Position numbers and translations under genes: made by a program. A DNA stretch of 64,000 nt from Amycolatopsis thailandensis. Lineage in GTDB: Bacteria > Actinomycetota > Actinomycetes > Mycobacteriales > Pseudonocardiaceae. The notes below the pieces were generated by a model. The model saw nothing but the letters and a program-made list of their open reading frames with translations. It made no database searches and was not told the DNA's origin. Of this stretch, positions 45,546-54,321 are shown piece by piece. The stretch's first letter is position 1. Each line of letters opens with the position of its first letter. The stretch is from positions 1 to 64,000 of the forward strand of contig NZ_NMQT01000043.1 in the NCBI RefSeq assembly GCF_002234405.1, written 5' to 3'.

Positions 45546-47114
45546 ATGTCCTGGCTCGATTCGTTGAGAACACGTATGTCCGAGGCCCGTGATCGCGCGG
45601 CGACCGGCCCGCCGGTGCGGCCCCGCGGCTGGGCGCGCCGCCATCGGGCGTTGCTGATCGTCGTCGTGGTCCTGCTGGCGGCCGCCGCGCTGACCGGCAT
45701 CAGACCCTGGGAGTCCTGCGGTGCGGGGTTGCACGCGGTGGACGCGGACGAGGATTCGGTCGGCTCGTCGTACGTGTGCGTCGGGCTGAACCTCGACTCC
45801 GGCCCGATGCGGGAAGACGATCCGCTCGGCCCGCTCGAAAAGCTCGTCAAGGGCCGTAACGACGCGGCGGGCGACAACTTCAGGACCATCGTGGTGCTGG
45901 AGAACCTGACGCCCGATCGGAAGGTCGACAGCCAGCCGTTCCCGTTCGTGCGGCGCGAGGTCCAGGGTGCGATCACCGCCGCTTGGCCGAAGAACGGGCC
46001 CGCGGGGTTCAAGCTGCTGCTGGCCAACTACGGGAGCAATGCCGACCATTGGCGCGTCGTCGCCGACGAGATCATCGCCGCGGCCGCCGCCCAGCGGGTC
46101 GTGGCGGTCACCGATGTCGGCGTCAGTTCGGAGAACAGCCGGGCCCTGGTGGCCGAACTGTCCGCGCGCGGCATCGCCACGATCGGCGCGACGGTCACCG
46201 CGGACAACATGAACACCGATCTGAAGGGCGCGCGGACCGAGAACTTCTTCCGGGTGGGCCCGACCAACACCGACGAGGCCCGCGCCGCGGCCGGGTACAT
46301 CGCCACGCACGGTTTCCAGCGGGTGATGATGATCCAGGGCAACAGCAAGGAGGACACCTACGCGACGACGCTCGCCGAGGCCTTCAAGAGCTCGTCGAAG
46401 GTGCCGGTGCTCTTCACCAAGGCCTACACCCCCAAACCGCTCGCCGACACCTCACGTGAGGCGTATCTGCGGGGGCTGTTCAGGAGCTGGCACAACGACA
46501 TCTGCGGAGCGAAACCCGACCTGATCTACTTCGCGGGCCGCGGGCTCGATCTCGGCGCCCTCGTGGCGGCGTTGGCGGGCGACGGCGCTTGCGAAGGGCT
46601 CGATTCCCTGACCGTGATGACCGGTGACGACGCGAGCACGCTCGCCGGGAATCCCTTGGAACTGAACAAGGACATCGGTGTCCGCCTTCGCTACACGGCG
46701 CTGGCCTATCCCGACCAGTGGGATATGTTCACCGCCGATCCGGCCTATCCGACGTACAAGAAGAACTACGACAACTTCGTCGCCGAATTCACCGGCACCC
46801 ACGGTTTTCCCAAGGGGGAGCTGTGGGACGGCGCCGCGATGATCGAACACGACGCCGTCGCGGCGGCGGTCGAGGCCGCGACGCGGAACGTGTCGGCGGA
46901 TCCGGTCTCGATGCCGGACATGGTGCGCACCATCGACTGCAACTCCGCGGTGCCCGGTGCCACCGGGTTCGTCGCGTTCGACCAGGTGACGGGGAACCAG
47001 CTCGACAAGGCGCTGCCGATCCTGTCCATCGACGCGGACGGTTCGGTGCATCCGGTCGACCTCGTGTGGTCGCGGGGACGGCCGCTGGACACCAAACCGG
47101 ACTGCGGTCGCTGA
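45546..47114 (+). CDS. Membrane-tethered periplasmic-binding-protein-like receptor
   Basis: A 522-residue protein. A basic cytosolic tail of about 33 residues (ARRHRAL) precedes one membrane helix (LLIVVVVLLAAAALTGI). The exterior is a type 1 periplasmic binding fold of LivJ/AmiC type: residues 60-500 with VVAVTDVGVSSENSRALVAELSARGI, FFRVGPTNTDEARAAAGYIATHGFQRVMMIQGN, KPDLIYFAGRGLDLGALV and DGAAMIEHDAVAAAVEAA. No lipobox or cleavage site is evident, so it stays anchored and could report ligand binding through its tail to the ATPase upstream. No permease gene adjoins it, which argues against uptake. Confidence 0.65.
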   Translation: MSWLDSLRTRMSEARDRAATGPPVRPRGWARRHRALLIVVVVLLAAAALTGIRPWESCGAGLHAVDADEDSVGSSYVCVGLNLDSGPMREDDPLGPLEKLVKGRNDAAGDNFRTIVVLENLTPDRKVDSQPFPFVRREVQGAITAAWPKNGPAGFKLLLANYGSNADHWRVVADEIIAAAAAQRVVAVTDVGVSSENSRALVAELSARGIATIGATVTADNMNTDLKGARTENFFRVGPTNTDEARAAAGYIATHGFQRVMMIQGNSKEDTYATTLAEAFKSSSKVPVLFTKAYTPKPLADTSREAYLRGLFRSWHNDICGAKPDLIYFAGRGLDLGALVAALAGDGACEGLDSLTVMTGDDASTLAGNPLELNKDIGVRLRYTALAYPDQWDMFTADPAYPTYKKNYDNFVAEFTGTHGFPKGELWDGAAMIEHDAVAAAVEAATRNVSADPVSMPDMVRTIDCNSAVPGATGFVAFDQVTGNQLDKALPILSIDADGSVHPVDLVWSRGRPLDTKPDCGR

Positions 47115-47133
47115 GGCTTCGGGCCGGTAAGCC

Positions 47134-47180
47134 GTGAAGGCCTCCTTCCCTACCTTGAGAGTAGGGAAGGAGGCCTTCAC
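47134..47180. terminator. Family A hairpin between convergent genes
   Basis: 47-nt perfect repeat as at 5561, here between the receptor gene and the convergent chitinase gene. Loop bases differ (TTGAGA for CTCAAA), while arms are identical. Confidence 0.75.
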
Positions 47181-47183
47181 GTA

Positions 47184-47208
47184 CTTCGCGAAAGGAGGAT
47201 TCGCGAAG
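47184..47208. terminator. Short hairpin CTTCGCGAA/TTCGCGAAG
   Basis: A 9-bp perfect stem with a loop AGGAGGA, just past the family A hairpin and 26 bases from the chitinase stop. It can act as a second terminator for either gene. Confidence 0.55.
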
Positions 47209-47233
47209 CGCTGACACCGGTGGGGAACGGAAG

Positions 47234-48184
47234 TCAGCCGGTGTAACCCGCCACGATCTTGGTGTAGTCGTACTTGCCCTGCGAGATCCCCGCGCAGTTG
47301 TTGCAGTCGCGGTTCACCGCCCAGAACGACAGCCGGGCGAGATGTTTGCTCGCCGCGTAGTCGCGGATCGCGCGGAAGTCGGCGACGCTGACGGTCTCGC
47401 CCGCCACGTCGGTCTTCCCGTTCATCGACGAGAGCCCGCTGCGCCGGTACGCCGCGTCGTCGCTCAGGCCGAAGGTGGACTTCACGACGTTCTTCAGCCC
47501 GTCCACCGCACTGCGGGTCTTGCCGGCCATGTCACCGCCGCTGGAGAAGTCGAACGGCATGACCGACCACGCGTCGACGCCCGCGCCGAGCACCTTCGAC
47601 TGGTTGATCAGCCGCTTTCCGGTGGCGTTGGGGCCGCCGACCTCGGTCGGGATGGTGATGACCACGCGCAGGCCGGGGTTCTTCTGCTTCGTGATCTTGA
47701 CGGCGTTCAGGATCCGGTCCTGGACGGTGTAGTTCTCGAATTCGTCGGTGTTCTCGATGTCGAGGTCGATCGCCTTGAGTTTGTAGGCGTCGATGACCTT
47801 CTGGTACGCGCCGGCGAGTGCCGCGGGGGTGGAGCACTTCGGGCCGAGCTTCGTGCCGGACCAGCCGCCGAACGACGGGATGACGTCGCCGCCCTTGGCC
47901 CGGATGTTGTTGATCATCGTGGCGTCGGAGCCGGTGAGCGAACGGCTGCCGTCCCATTTCGGGTTGCAGCCGCCGTCGGAGAGGATGAACGCGAGGGTGA
48001 AGGCCTTGACCCCGGTGGCGTTCATCGCGGCGATCGGGTCCGTCTGTCCCGACCACTGGTACAGATACGGCGAGGCGAGCACCGCGTCCGGGGCCGCCGA
48101 GGCGACGGGGGCGAGGCCGACGGCCGTGGCGAGAGCGGCGCCGACGGTGGTGGCCAGTGTTGCCCAGCGTCGTAGGGATTTCAT
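47234..48184 (-). CDS. Secreted GH18 chitinase
   Basis: A 316-residue exported glycoside hydrolase family 18 enzyme. A Sec signal peptide is visible, with MKSLRRWATLATT then a hydrophobic core to VASA/AP (about 31). The TIM barrel shows GGDVIPSFGGWSG (about 100) and the catalytic strand IDLDIENTD (about 142-150): DxDxE is kept but the first Asp of DxxDxDxE is replaced by Lys, as in some actinomycete chitinase-like proteins. Later, WSVMPFDFSSGG corresponds to the substrate-binding MxYD region. It would split chitin chains outside the cell. A DasR-like site lies upstream (48285). Confidence 0.85.
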   Translation of the reverse strand: MKSLRRWATLATTVGAALATAVGLAPVASAAPDAVLASPYLYQWSGQTDPIAAMNATGVKAFTLAFILSDGGCNPKWDGSRSLTGSDATMINNIRAKGGDVIPSFGGWSGTKLGPKCSTPAALAGAYQKVIDAYKLKAIDLDIENTDEFENYTVQDRILNAVKITKQKNPGLRVVITIPTEVGGPNATGKRLINQSKVLGAGVDAWSVMPFDFSSGGDMAGKTRSAVDGLKNVVKSTFGLSDDAAYRRSGLSSMNGKTDVAGETVSVADFRAIRDYAASKHLARLSFWAVNRDCNNCAGISQGKYDYTKIVAGYTG

Positions 48185-48284
48185 AGGTCCTCCAACTGGT
48201 ACGCGCGCGGTGAGGCGCGCAGGTGTGGAGCACCTCCGTCTTGACGCGGCGTATCAACCGGGAGGTCACTGTGTGCTCACTCAC

Positions 48285-48300
48285 AGTGGACTAGACCATT
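48285..48300. promoter_or_regulatory. DasR-responsive element (dre)-like site
   Basis: AGTGGACTAGACCATT matches the DasR consensus AGTGGTCTAGACCACT at 14 of 16 positions. It lies about 100 bases upstream of the chitinase start, where DasR in Streptomyces represses chitinase genes until N-acetylglucosamine-derived phosphosugars release it. The surrounding spacer 48185-48413 holds no gene. Confidence 0.7.
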
Positions 48301-48413
48301 GAGGACTGTCAAGAATTCACCAGGATTCCGGGCGGAAACGACCGACCTTAGTAGGGGGGTCATGACCCGGAAAGAGGATCGACACCACCGCCGGAACCGG
48401 CTACTTTGCCGAA

Positions 48414-49676
48414 ATGGTGGGGGACTCCCTGATGGCGACCGGAAGCCGCGGCCGGAGAGACCGGCTCGCCGCGCCACGTCGACTGCTGGGGTCCTGGAGC
48501 CTGTGGGAACTACCCAGGCGGGGCCTCATCGGGTACCTGCTCCTCGTCGACGCCGCCGCCTTCGCCGCCACTGCCTATCTCTTCGTGTTGCGGCCGCCCG
48601 CGCCGTCGTCCTTGCTCCCGTTTTCCGCTCTGCTGGCCGGAATGATCCTCAGTTCGGAGCTTTCGCGGACCGTCGAGCGGTCCCGCGCCGACACCCGGCT
48701 CGGTGCCGGACTCGACTCCGCCTGGATCTTCGCGGGCGCGTTGCTGTTGCCGCCCGCGCCGGCCGCGGTCCTCGTCGTCGCTTCGGCGGGATACCGCTGG
48801 TTCCGGATCCGGCGTGGAATCCCGCATCGCCAGGTGTTCGCGGCGTCCGCGACCATGTTGTCGGCGCTGGGTGCCTCGATCCTCCCGGTACTGCTGGGTG
48901 CGCCGCCGTTCGCCGACGCGACAAGGGATTTCGAAAGTTTCGCCCTGGTTTTCGCGACCGGGCTGGTCTTCTTGTCCGTCGACGCCGCGTTGGCCGCGCC
49001 GGCGGCGGAATTCGGGGCCGAGCCGTCGGGATTCGCTTTCGACGCGGCGATGGTCGCGTTCGGATTGCTGCTCGCGTGGTCGGCGGTGGACTGGCCGCTC
49101 GTCACCGTGGTACTCGCCGGGGCGCTCGTGGTGCTGCACCGGGCCGGGACGATGCGGGCTTTGCGCGGTCACGCGGATACGGACGCCGGGACCGGCCTGC
49201 TGACGGCGTCGTCCTGGATGGACGGTGCGCGCACCCAATTCGATCTGCTGCGCGGCCGTGGCGCCGATCTTTCGCTGCTGATGCTCGACCTCGACCATTT
49301 CGCCCGGCTCAACGACCGGCACGGCAGGCACGTCGGTGACGACGTCCTTCGCGCCGTGGCGGACACTTTGCGCGCGGAGGTCCGGGCGGCGGACCTGGTC
49401 GGCCGGTTCGGCGGCGAGGAATTCGTCGTCCTGCTGCCCGGCACGAGCAGGTTCGACGCGCACGCGATCGCCGAACGGATCCGGCAGCGGATAGCGTCGA
49501 CGTTCGTCTCACTGGGTGGGACGTTCGCCGGGGCGACCGTCTCGATCGGGGTCTCGTCGCATCCCGCCGGCGGCGAGACGCTCGACAGGCTCGTCGGCGC
49601 GGCGGATCAGGCGCTGCGCGCGGCCAAGGCGGCCGGGCGCAACCGGACCGTCGTCTTCGAGACCGAGGAGCCCTAG
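48414..49676 (+). CDS. Membrane diguanylate cyclase with intact GGEEF motif
   Basis: A 420-residue protein: a soluble N-terminus, then about six membrane helices (about 40-245, a MASE-like sensor), then a GGDEF domain (about 255-415). The active site is GGEEF, preceded by RAAD five residues upstream, which fits the inhibitory RxxD site. The metal and substrate segment LMLDLDHFARLNDRHGRHVGDDVL is complete. It makes c-di-GMP from two GTP at the membrane, and contrasts with the degenerate GGDEF-EAL protein at 17420. Start ATG 48414; ATG 48432 is also possible. Stop codons overlap the convergent deaminase gene. Confidence 0.9.
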   Translation: MVGDSLMATGSRGRRDRLAAPRRLLGSWSLWELPRRGLIGYLLLVDAAAFAATAYLFVLRPPAPSSLLPFSALLAGMILSSELSRTVERSRADTRLGAGLDSAWIFAGALLLPPAPAAVLVVASAGYRWFRIRRGIPHRQVFAASATMLSALGASILPVLLGAPPFADATRDFESFALVFATGLVFLSVDAALAAPAAEFGAEPSGFAFDAAMVAFGLLLAWSAVDWPLVTVVLAGALVVLHRAGTMRALRGHADTDAGTGLLTASSWMDGARTQFDLLRGRGADLSLLMLDLDHFARLNDRHGRHVGDDVLRAVADTLRAEVRAADLVGRFGGEEFVVLLPGTSRFDAHAIAERIRQRIASTFVSLGGTFAGATVSIGVSSHPAGGETLDRLVGAADQALRAAKAAGRNRTVVFETEEP

Positions 49677-50137
49677 CCCTCGGCAGGGACCCCGATGTCC
49701 TCGAACCACAGTTCCGGATGGTCGCGGACGAACCCGGTCATCAGCGCGGTGCACGCCGGGTCGTCGAGCAGGGTGATCTCGACGCCGTGCTCCTCGAGCC
49801 AGCCGTGCCCGCCCTCGAACGTGGCGGCCTCGCCGATGATCACCCGGCTGATGCCGAACTGACGTACCAGCCCGCTGCAGTACCAGCAGGGGGAGAGCGT
49901 GGTGACCATGATGGTGTCCCGGTAGTGCGGCCGCCTGCCCGCGTTCCGGAACGCCGAGGTCTCGGCGTGCATCGACGGGTCGCCGTCCTGGACGCGGCGG
50001 TTGTGGCCGCGGCCGAGCAGGACGCCGTCGGTGTCGAAGAGCGCGGCGCCGATCGGGACCCCGCCCTCGGCCTTGCCGAGTTCGGCCTCTTCGCGGGCGA
50101 CGGACAGCAGATGCGCGGGATCGATCACGCGAGTCAC
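49673..50137 (-). CDS. Cytosine deaminase-like nucleoside/base deaminase
   Basis: A 154-residue zinc deaminase. Zinc and catalytic residues are in SMHAETSAF (His, Glu) and LSPCWYCSGL (two Cys). The tail block LLDDPACTALMTGFVRDHPELWFEDIG strongly resembles yeast cytosine deaminase, so a base or nucleoside deaminase of pyrimidine (or guanine) salvage in the cytosol is likely. GTG 50137 is chosen; an in-frame GTG at 50128 is an alternative. The 3' end overlaps the GGDEF gene by four bases. Confidence 0.85.
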   Translation of the reverse strand: MTRVIDPAHLLSVAREEAELGKAEGGVPIGAALFDTDGVLLGRGHNRRVQDGDPSMHAETSAFRNAGRRPHYRDTIMVTTLSPCWYCSGLVRQFGISRVIIGEAATFEGGHGWLEEHGVEITLLDDPACTALMTGFVRDHPELWFEDIGVPAEG

Positions 50138-50144
50138 CTTACGG

Positions 50145-50192
50145 CCTCGTGAGTGGCTAGGACGGTTCTAACCGTCCTAGCCACTCACGAGG
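50145..50192. repeat. Family C hairpin between divergent genes
   Basis: 23-bp perfect arms (CCTCGTGAGTGGCTAGGACG...) with a CT loop, eight bases upstream of the deaminase start. Here both neighbours point away from it, so it cannot be a terminator for either. Its inner pairs differ from the other copies but are always complementary. Confidence 0.75.
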
Positions 50193-50255
50193 TCAATGCG
50201 GACCGGATCTGTCCTCGATCTCTGCCACACTCGTCCCCATGAAGCGAGCGAACCG

Positions 50256-51215
50256 ATGACCACGGGCACGTCGGCACGGCTGCTGAGGCTGCTCTCCCTG
50301 CTCCAGGCGCGGCGTGACTGGCCGGGCGCGGACCTGGCGGACCGGCTTCAGGTGGACGTCCGCACGGTCCGGCGCGACGTCGAGCGGCTGCGGGAGCTGG
50401 GCTACCCGGTGCACGCCACCCCCGGCGTCGCGGGCGGCTACCGGCTCGGTGCGGGGGCCGCGCTGCCGCCGCTGCTGCTGGACGACGACGAGGCCGTCGC
50501 GGTCGCCGTCGGGCTCCGCACGGCCGCGAACGGGACGGTCTCGGGGATCGAGGAGACCTCGGTCCGCGCGCTCACGAAACTGGAGCAGGTGCTGCCCGCC
50601 CGGCTGCGGCACCGGGTCGCGGCGCTGAACACCGCGATGATCCCGCTCGGCGGCGCCGGCCCGATCGTCGACGCGGAGGCGCTGACGGTCATCGCGTCCG
50701 CGTGCCGCGACCATCAGCGGCTCCGGTTCGGCTACAGCGGCTACAACGGCGACCTCGGCGAGCGCCGCGTCGAGCCGCTGCGCCTGGTGCACACCGGACG
50801 TCGCTGGTACCTCATCGCGTTCGACCTCGACCGCGACGCTTGGCGGACCTTCCGCCTCGACCGGATCGACGGCGTCCCGGACACCAGTTTCCGCTTCACA
50901 CCGAGGGAACCGCCCGCCGAAGACCTCGCGGCCTACGTTTCCCGCGGGATCACGTCGTCGCCGTATCCGTACCAGCTGGTGCTGCGGGTGCACGCCTCGG
51001 CGGAAGCGCTCGCCGAGCACGTGGCGCCGACCGCCGGGACGATCGAAGCCATCGACGAGCGCACCTGCCGGGTCAGGGTCGGCTCCAACGACCTTTCCGT
51101 GATGCCCTACTACCTCGCCCATTGGGACGTCGACTTCGTGGTGGAGGAGGCACCGGACGAGGTCAAGGATCGGCTAAGGCTGGTCGCCGACCGCTTCGCG
51201 CGAGCGGTCGAGTGA
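50256..51215 (+). CDS. WYL-domain (YafY-type) transcriptional regulator
   Basis: A 319-residue regulator. N-terminal winged helix (LLRLLSLLQARRDWPGADLADRLQVDVRTVRRDVERL, about 10-46), then a WYL domain (about 145-215) with the LRFGYSGYNGDLGERRVEPLRLVHTGRRWYLIAFDL block and a WCX-like C-terminus. WYL domains bind ligands, often nucleic-acid fragments or small signals, and many control stress or defence genes. ATG 50256 is supported by the start of the winged helix; longer frames upstream are not. The target may be the deaminase gene or the MHS transporter, whose stop overlaps its 3' end by 42 bases. Confidence 0.85.
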   Translation: MTTGTSARLLRLLSLLQARRDWPGADLADRLQVDVRTVRRDVERLRELGYPVHATPGVAGGYRLGAGAALPPLLLDDDEAVAVAVGLRTAANGTVSGIEETSVRALTKLEQVLPARLRHRVAALNTAMIPLGGAGPIVDAEALTVIASACRDHQRLRFGYSGYNGDLGERRVEPLRLVHTGRRWYLIAFDLDRDAWRTFRLDRIDGVPDTSFRFTPREPPAEDLAAYVSRGITSSPYPYQLVLRVHASAEALAEHVAPTAGTIEAIDERTCRVRVGSNDLSVMPYYLAHWDVDFVVEEAPDEVKDRLRLVADRFARAVE

Positions 51216-52448
51216 GTCCGAAGTGGACTGTGCGGCGCGCTTGGCCAGCAGGCCGATCGAGCCGAGCGAGATCAGTGCCAGCACGATGATGTAGAGCGAG
51301 ACCGACATCGAGGTCCCGGTGGATTCCAGCAGCAGCACCATGATGAACGGCGCGAGCCCGCCGCCGACGACCGCGCTGATCTGGTAGCCGAGAGACGCGC
51401 CGGTGTAGCGCATCTCGGCGGTGAACAGCTCCGCGAACAGTGCCGCCTGCGGGCCGTACATGATGCCGAGGAACAGCGACCCGACGAACGAGGCGACCAC
51501 GAACAGCGGCAGCGAAGCCGTGTCGATCAGCAGGAACATCGGGATCGCCCAGAGCGCGATACCGGCGGCGCCGAAGGTGTAGATCTTGAGCCTGCCGATC
51601 CGGTCGGACAGTTTCGCCGACAGCGGGATGATCGCCAGCTGCAGCGTGCTGATCAGCAGGGTCGCGACGAGCACGGTGGTCCGCGACATGCCCAGGTGAC
51701 GGGTGGCGTAGTCGAGGACGCCGTTGAGCAGGATGTAGAAGGTGGCGGTGTTGACCATGAACGAACCGCCTGCCAGCAGGACGGTGCCCTTGTGGTGGCG
51801 CAGGACGTCCCGCAGCGGCGACTTGGCGCGGCCGCGTTCCTCGGCGGAGAGTTTCGCTTCCGCACGACGGTATTCCGGCGTCTCGTCGATCTTGACGTGC
51901 ATGTACCAGGCCAGCCCGAGCACGAGGATGCCGACCAGGAACGGGATCCGCCACGCCCAGGTGAGGAAGTCCGACGGCGGGGCGACCTGCGCGGCGATCA
52001 GGAACACGGTGTTCGCCAGCACCACGCCGATCGGGACGCCGAGCTGGACGAGGCTGCCGTAGAGCCCGCGTTTGCCGGGCGGCGCGTACTCGGTGGCGAG
52101 CAGCATCGCGCCACCCCACTGCGCGCCGACCGCGACACCCTGCACGAGCCGCAGCAGCACCAGGAGGATCGGCGCGGCGATGCCGATCGTGTCGTAGGTG
52201 GGAAGCACGCCGATCAGCGTGGTCGCCACGCCCATCACCGCGATCGCCAGCACCAGCACGGGTTTCCGGCCGCGTTTGTCGCCGAGGCTGCCCGCGATGA
52301 TCCCGCCGAGCGGCCGGGCGAGGAACCCGACCGCGAAGGTGGCGAACGAGGCGAGGACGCCGGCCGCGGCGTTGGTGGTGGGGAAGAAGGTCTTCCCGAA
52401 CACCAGGGCGGCCGCGATCCCGAAGACGAAGTAGTCGTACCACTTTGC
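51174..52448 (-). pseudogene. MHS-family MFS transporter, 5' end removed by the element
   Basis: A major facilitator of the metabolite/H+ symporter (MHS) type, with GFLARPLGGIIAGSLGDKRGRKPVL, RLVQGVAVGAQWGG, the cytosolic block KRGLYGSLVQLG and about eleven remaining helices. The frame begins KWYDYFVFGIAAALVFGKTFFP, where relatives have VEWYDYFVFG after some 20-30 further residues. Upstream the frame runs into element DNA without any start codon for about 20 codons; the first in-frame start is GTG 52403, after helix 1. So transport is probably lost. It is convergent with the WYL gene. Confidence 0.65.
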
Positions 52449-52510
52449 TGGCGAGGCTGTGACCAGGGGATTCGGGGTTGAGAAGGGTTGTAGGCCGTCG
52501 TCAGGCCGTC

Positions 52511-53779
52511 TTAGGCTGCGGCCGCAAGCTTCGGAACAAAAATCGTGTTCGTGGCTGCGCGTGCACGCCGGTGACTGGACGGTACCAAATGCGTGTAGAT
52601 CCTCAGTGTGTAACCAGGGTCGCTGTGCCCCAGGTACTCCGCGACCTCACGGATTGTGACGCCGTTTGCGAGCCAGGTGGAGGCGCAGAAGTGACGGAGG
52701 GCGTGCATCCCGTCACGGTTCTTGTTGATCTGGAAGCCTGCCGCGCCGAGCGCAGGCTTCCAGACAACCTGGGTGAACTTTCCTCCCCACCAGACGTTGC
52801 AGTTCCCCCACGACCGGGTGTTCATGTCGTCTTGTCGACGATCTATTAGGAGGTTGACCGTGATGGGGTCGCCGTCTGGATCTTCCCAGGGCAGTGTTAC
52901 GGCTTGTGGTTCGAACCGCTCCATGTATGCATCGAGTTCATCGAGGACGCCTTCGCCGATGGGAATCGTTCGAGTCTTTTTCCCCTTCGGAAGTGCGAAC
53001 ACTGGCGTACTTCCAATCCATTTGATCTGTCGCTCAATGTGCAGCTCCATCTCGTCTCGGTCGATGTCATCGGGGCTGAGGCCAAAGATTTCCATCTGTC
53101 GCAATGCTGCGCCTGCGCCCAGCGGGACGATGATCTTGTAACTTTCGGGCAGCGCTTCTTCGACGGCGTGAACCTTCCGTTCGGTCCATGGTCGAATTTT
53201 TGCTCGATCTTTCTGGGGGCGCTTGACGCTCTTTGCCTTGCAAGGATTGTCCGAAATTCGCTTATCGGCCTTTGCGGATTCTAGTATCGCGGATACAATA
53301 TCGAACAATCCTGCCCTATAAGATCCCTTCAGGCCCTCTTTCTTTAGCCAATCAAGCCAATCGCGGATGCGATCTGTGGATATTTCTTTCAGAGAGTATC
53401 TTCCTAAAATTGGGTAGATCCTCTTCTTCATGCGTCGGGTGAGCATTTGTTGGGTCGCGCCATCTTGCGACTGGCCCTTTTTCCAGATCTCGCCATACTC
53501 CAAGAGCGACATCTCGCCGGCCTTGATGTCGATGAAACGTCCTGCAAGGACATCGTGCTGCATGGCGATGAGGAAGTTATCCGCCTTCTCCTTCTCCTTG
53601 TCGGCGAAGGATTTTGATCGTTCTCTCCCGGTCGCATCGTAGTATCGGGCCTTGTAGCGAAGCCCCACCCCGTAGAGGTCTGTCTTCTCTCGGAGTGGTC
53701 GCTTGTTCTTTCCTAGAATCAGGTTTCCGTCGGAATCCTCGCGGTCGCGATACCAACGGTCTTGGACGTGTCCCTTCAT
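52511..53779 (-). CDS. int: Tyrosine site-specific integrase
   Basis: A 422-residue tyrosine recombinase. After an Arm-binding/core-binding N-terminal half, the catalytic domain has GAALRQMEIFGLSPDDI (first Arg about 240), a beta-hairpin Lys (KGKKTRTIPIG), HALRHFCASTWL (His and second Arg), GHSDPGYT and the nucleophile Tyr in RIYTHL. It carries out integration and, with the excisionase, excision of the element. ATG 53779 overlaps the excisionase stop (ATGA). The 3' end lies about 65 bases from the chromosomal junction, as expected for an attP-adjacent int. Confidence 0.93.
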   Translation of the reverse strand: MKGHVQDRWYRDREDSDGNLILGKNKRPLREKTDLYGVGLRYKARYYDATGRERSKSFADKEKEKADNFLIAMQHDVLAGRFIDIKAGEMSLLEYGEIWKKGQSQDGATQQMLTRRMKKRIYPILGRYSLKEISTDRIRDWLDWLKKEGLKGSYRAGLFDIVSAILESAKADKRISDNPCKAKSVKRPQKDRAKIRPWTERKVHAVEEALPESYKIIVPLGAGAALRQMEIFGLSPDDIDRDEMELHIERQIKWIGSTPVFALPKGKKTRTIPIGEGVLDELDAYMERFEPQAVTLPWEDPDGDPITVNLLIDRRQDDMNTRSWGNCNVWWGGKFTQVVWKPALGAAGFQINKNRDGMHALRHFCASTWLANGVTIREVAEYLGHSDPGYTLRIYTHLVPSSHRRARAATNTIFVPKLAAAA

Positions 53780-53991
53780 GTCCCCTTCGTCTCAGTCGCT
53801 GTGCTGTTTTTCTTCAGGTCGAGCCAGGTGTCGACCTCGCCTCTCTGGTAGCGGACGTGTCGTCCCATCCTTGTAAAGGGAGGTCCGGTCCCGCGTCTGC
53901 GCCATCTTGCCAATGTCTTGACAGGAATGCGGAGGTAATCGGATAGGTGTTCAGGAGACCACAGTGAATCCGGCTTGTCTGTCTCGGGCAT
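53776..53991 (-). CDS. xis: Excisionase-like helix-turn-helix protein
   Basis: A 71-residue MerR-type winged helix protein (LWSPEHLSDYLRIPVKTLARWRRRGTGPPFTRMGRHVRYQRGEVDTWL) of the kind that directs integrases to excise (Xis/AlpA-like). ATG 53991, with GGAG five bases upstream, is chosen over the in-frame start at 54090. It overlaps the integrase start, so both are made from one transcript running left. Its promoter lies in the operator-rich region 54000-54300. Confidence 0.8.
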   Translation of the reverse strand: MPETDKPDSLWSPEHLSDYLRIPVKTLARWRRRGTGPPFTRMGRHVRYQRGEVDTWLDLKKNSTATETKGT

Positions 53992-54213
53992 CGCCGCTCC
54001 GTAGTTCAGGGGTACTAGGATCGGAGGCGACCGCCTACGAGTCGTGTGGCGGTGCGCCTCTCCTTTGGGTGTGGGCCATGGCGATAGCAAGCATCCGCAG
54101 TTCGGTGTGACTCCTGCGCTGGAGGAGTGTCAGCTACGTGGATGGTGCTGGCTGTGCCGCGTTGTCGTGCAGTTGTCGCTCCTGGCGCATCCCCGGCTGC
54201 ACCAGTGCTGGTG

Positions 54214-54288
54214 GAAGTTGCTTGACAGTTAACTCTGCTGCTCGCCAGAGTAGTACTACTTGCGAACTAGTCAACTGTCAGGCAACTT
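54214..54288. promoter_or_regulatory. Inverted pair of 16-bp operators AAGTTGCNTGACAGTT
   Basis: AAGTTGCTTGACAGTT (54215-54230) faces an inverted copy at 54273-54288 (complement AAGTTGCCTGACAGTT); they differ at one base and are separated by 42 bases. The right-facing copy extends to GTTAACT and is matched again at 56519. The TTGACA in it is also a possible -35, so a bound protein would block transcription. Confidence 0.75.
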
Positions 54289-54292
54289 TGAG

Positions 54293-54321
54293 TTGACATG
54301 GGTCGCGTTGAGCGATGTACT
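54293..54321 (+). promoter_or_regulatory. Putative promoter TTGACA-N17-TGTACT toward rep
   Basis: A consensus -35 TTGACA with a 17-base spacer and -10-like TGTACT, about 190 bases before the rep start. It is five bases from the second operator copy, so repression by the element regulator is likely. The long untranslated leader is unexplained. Confidence 0.55.
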
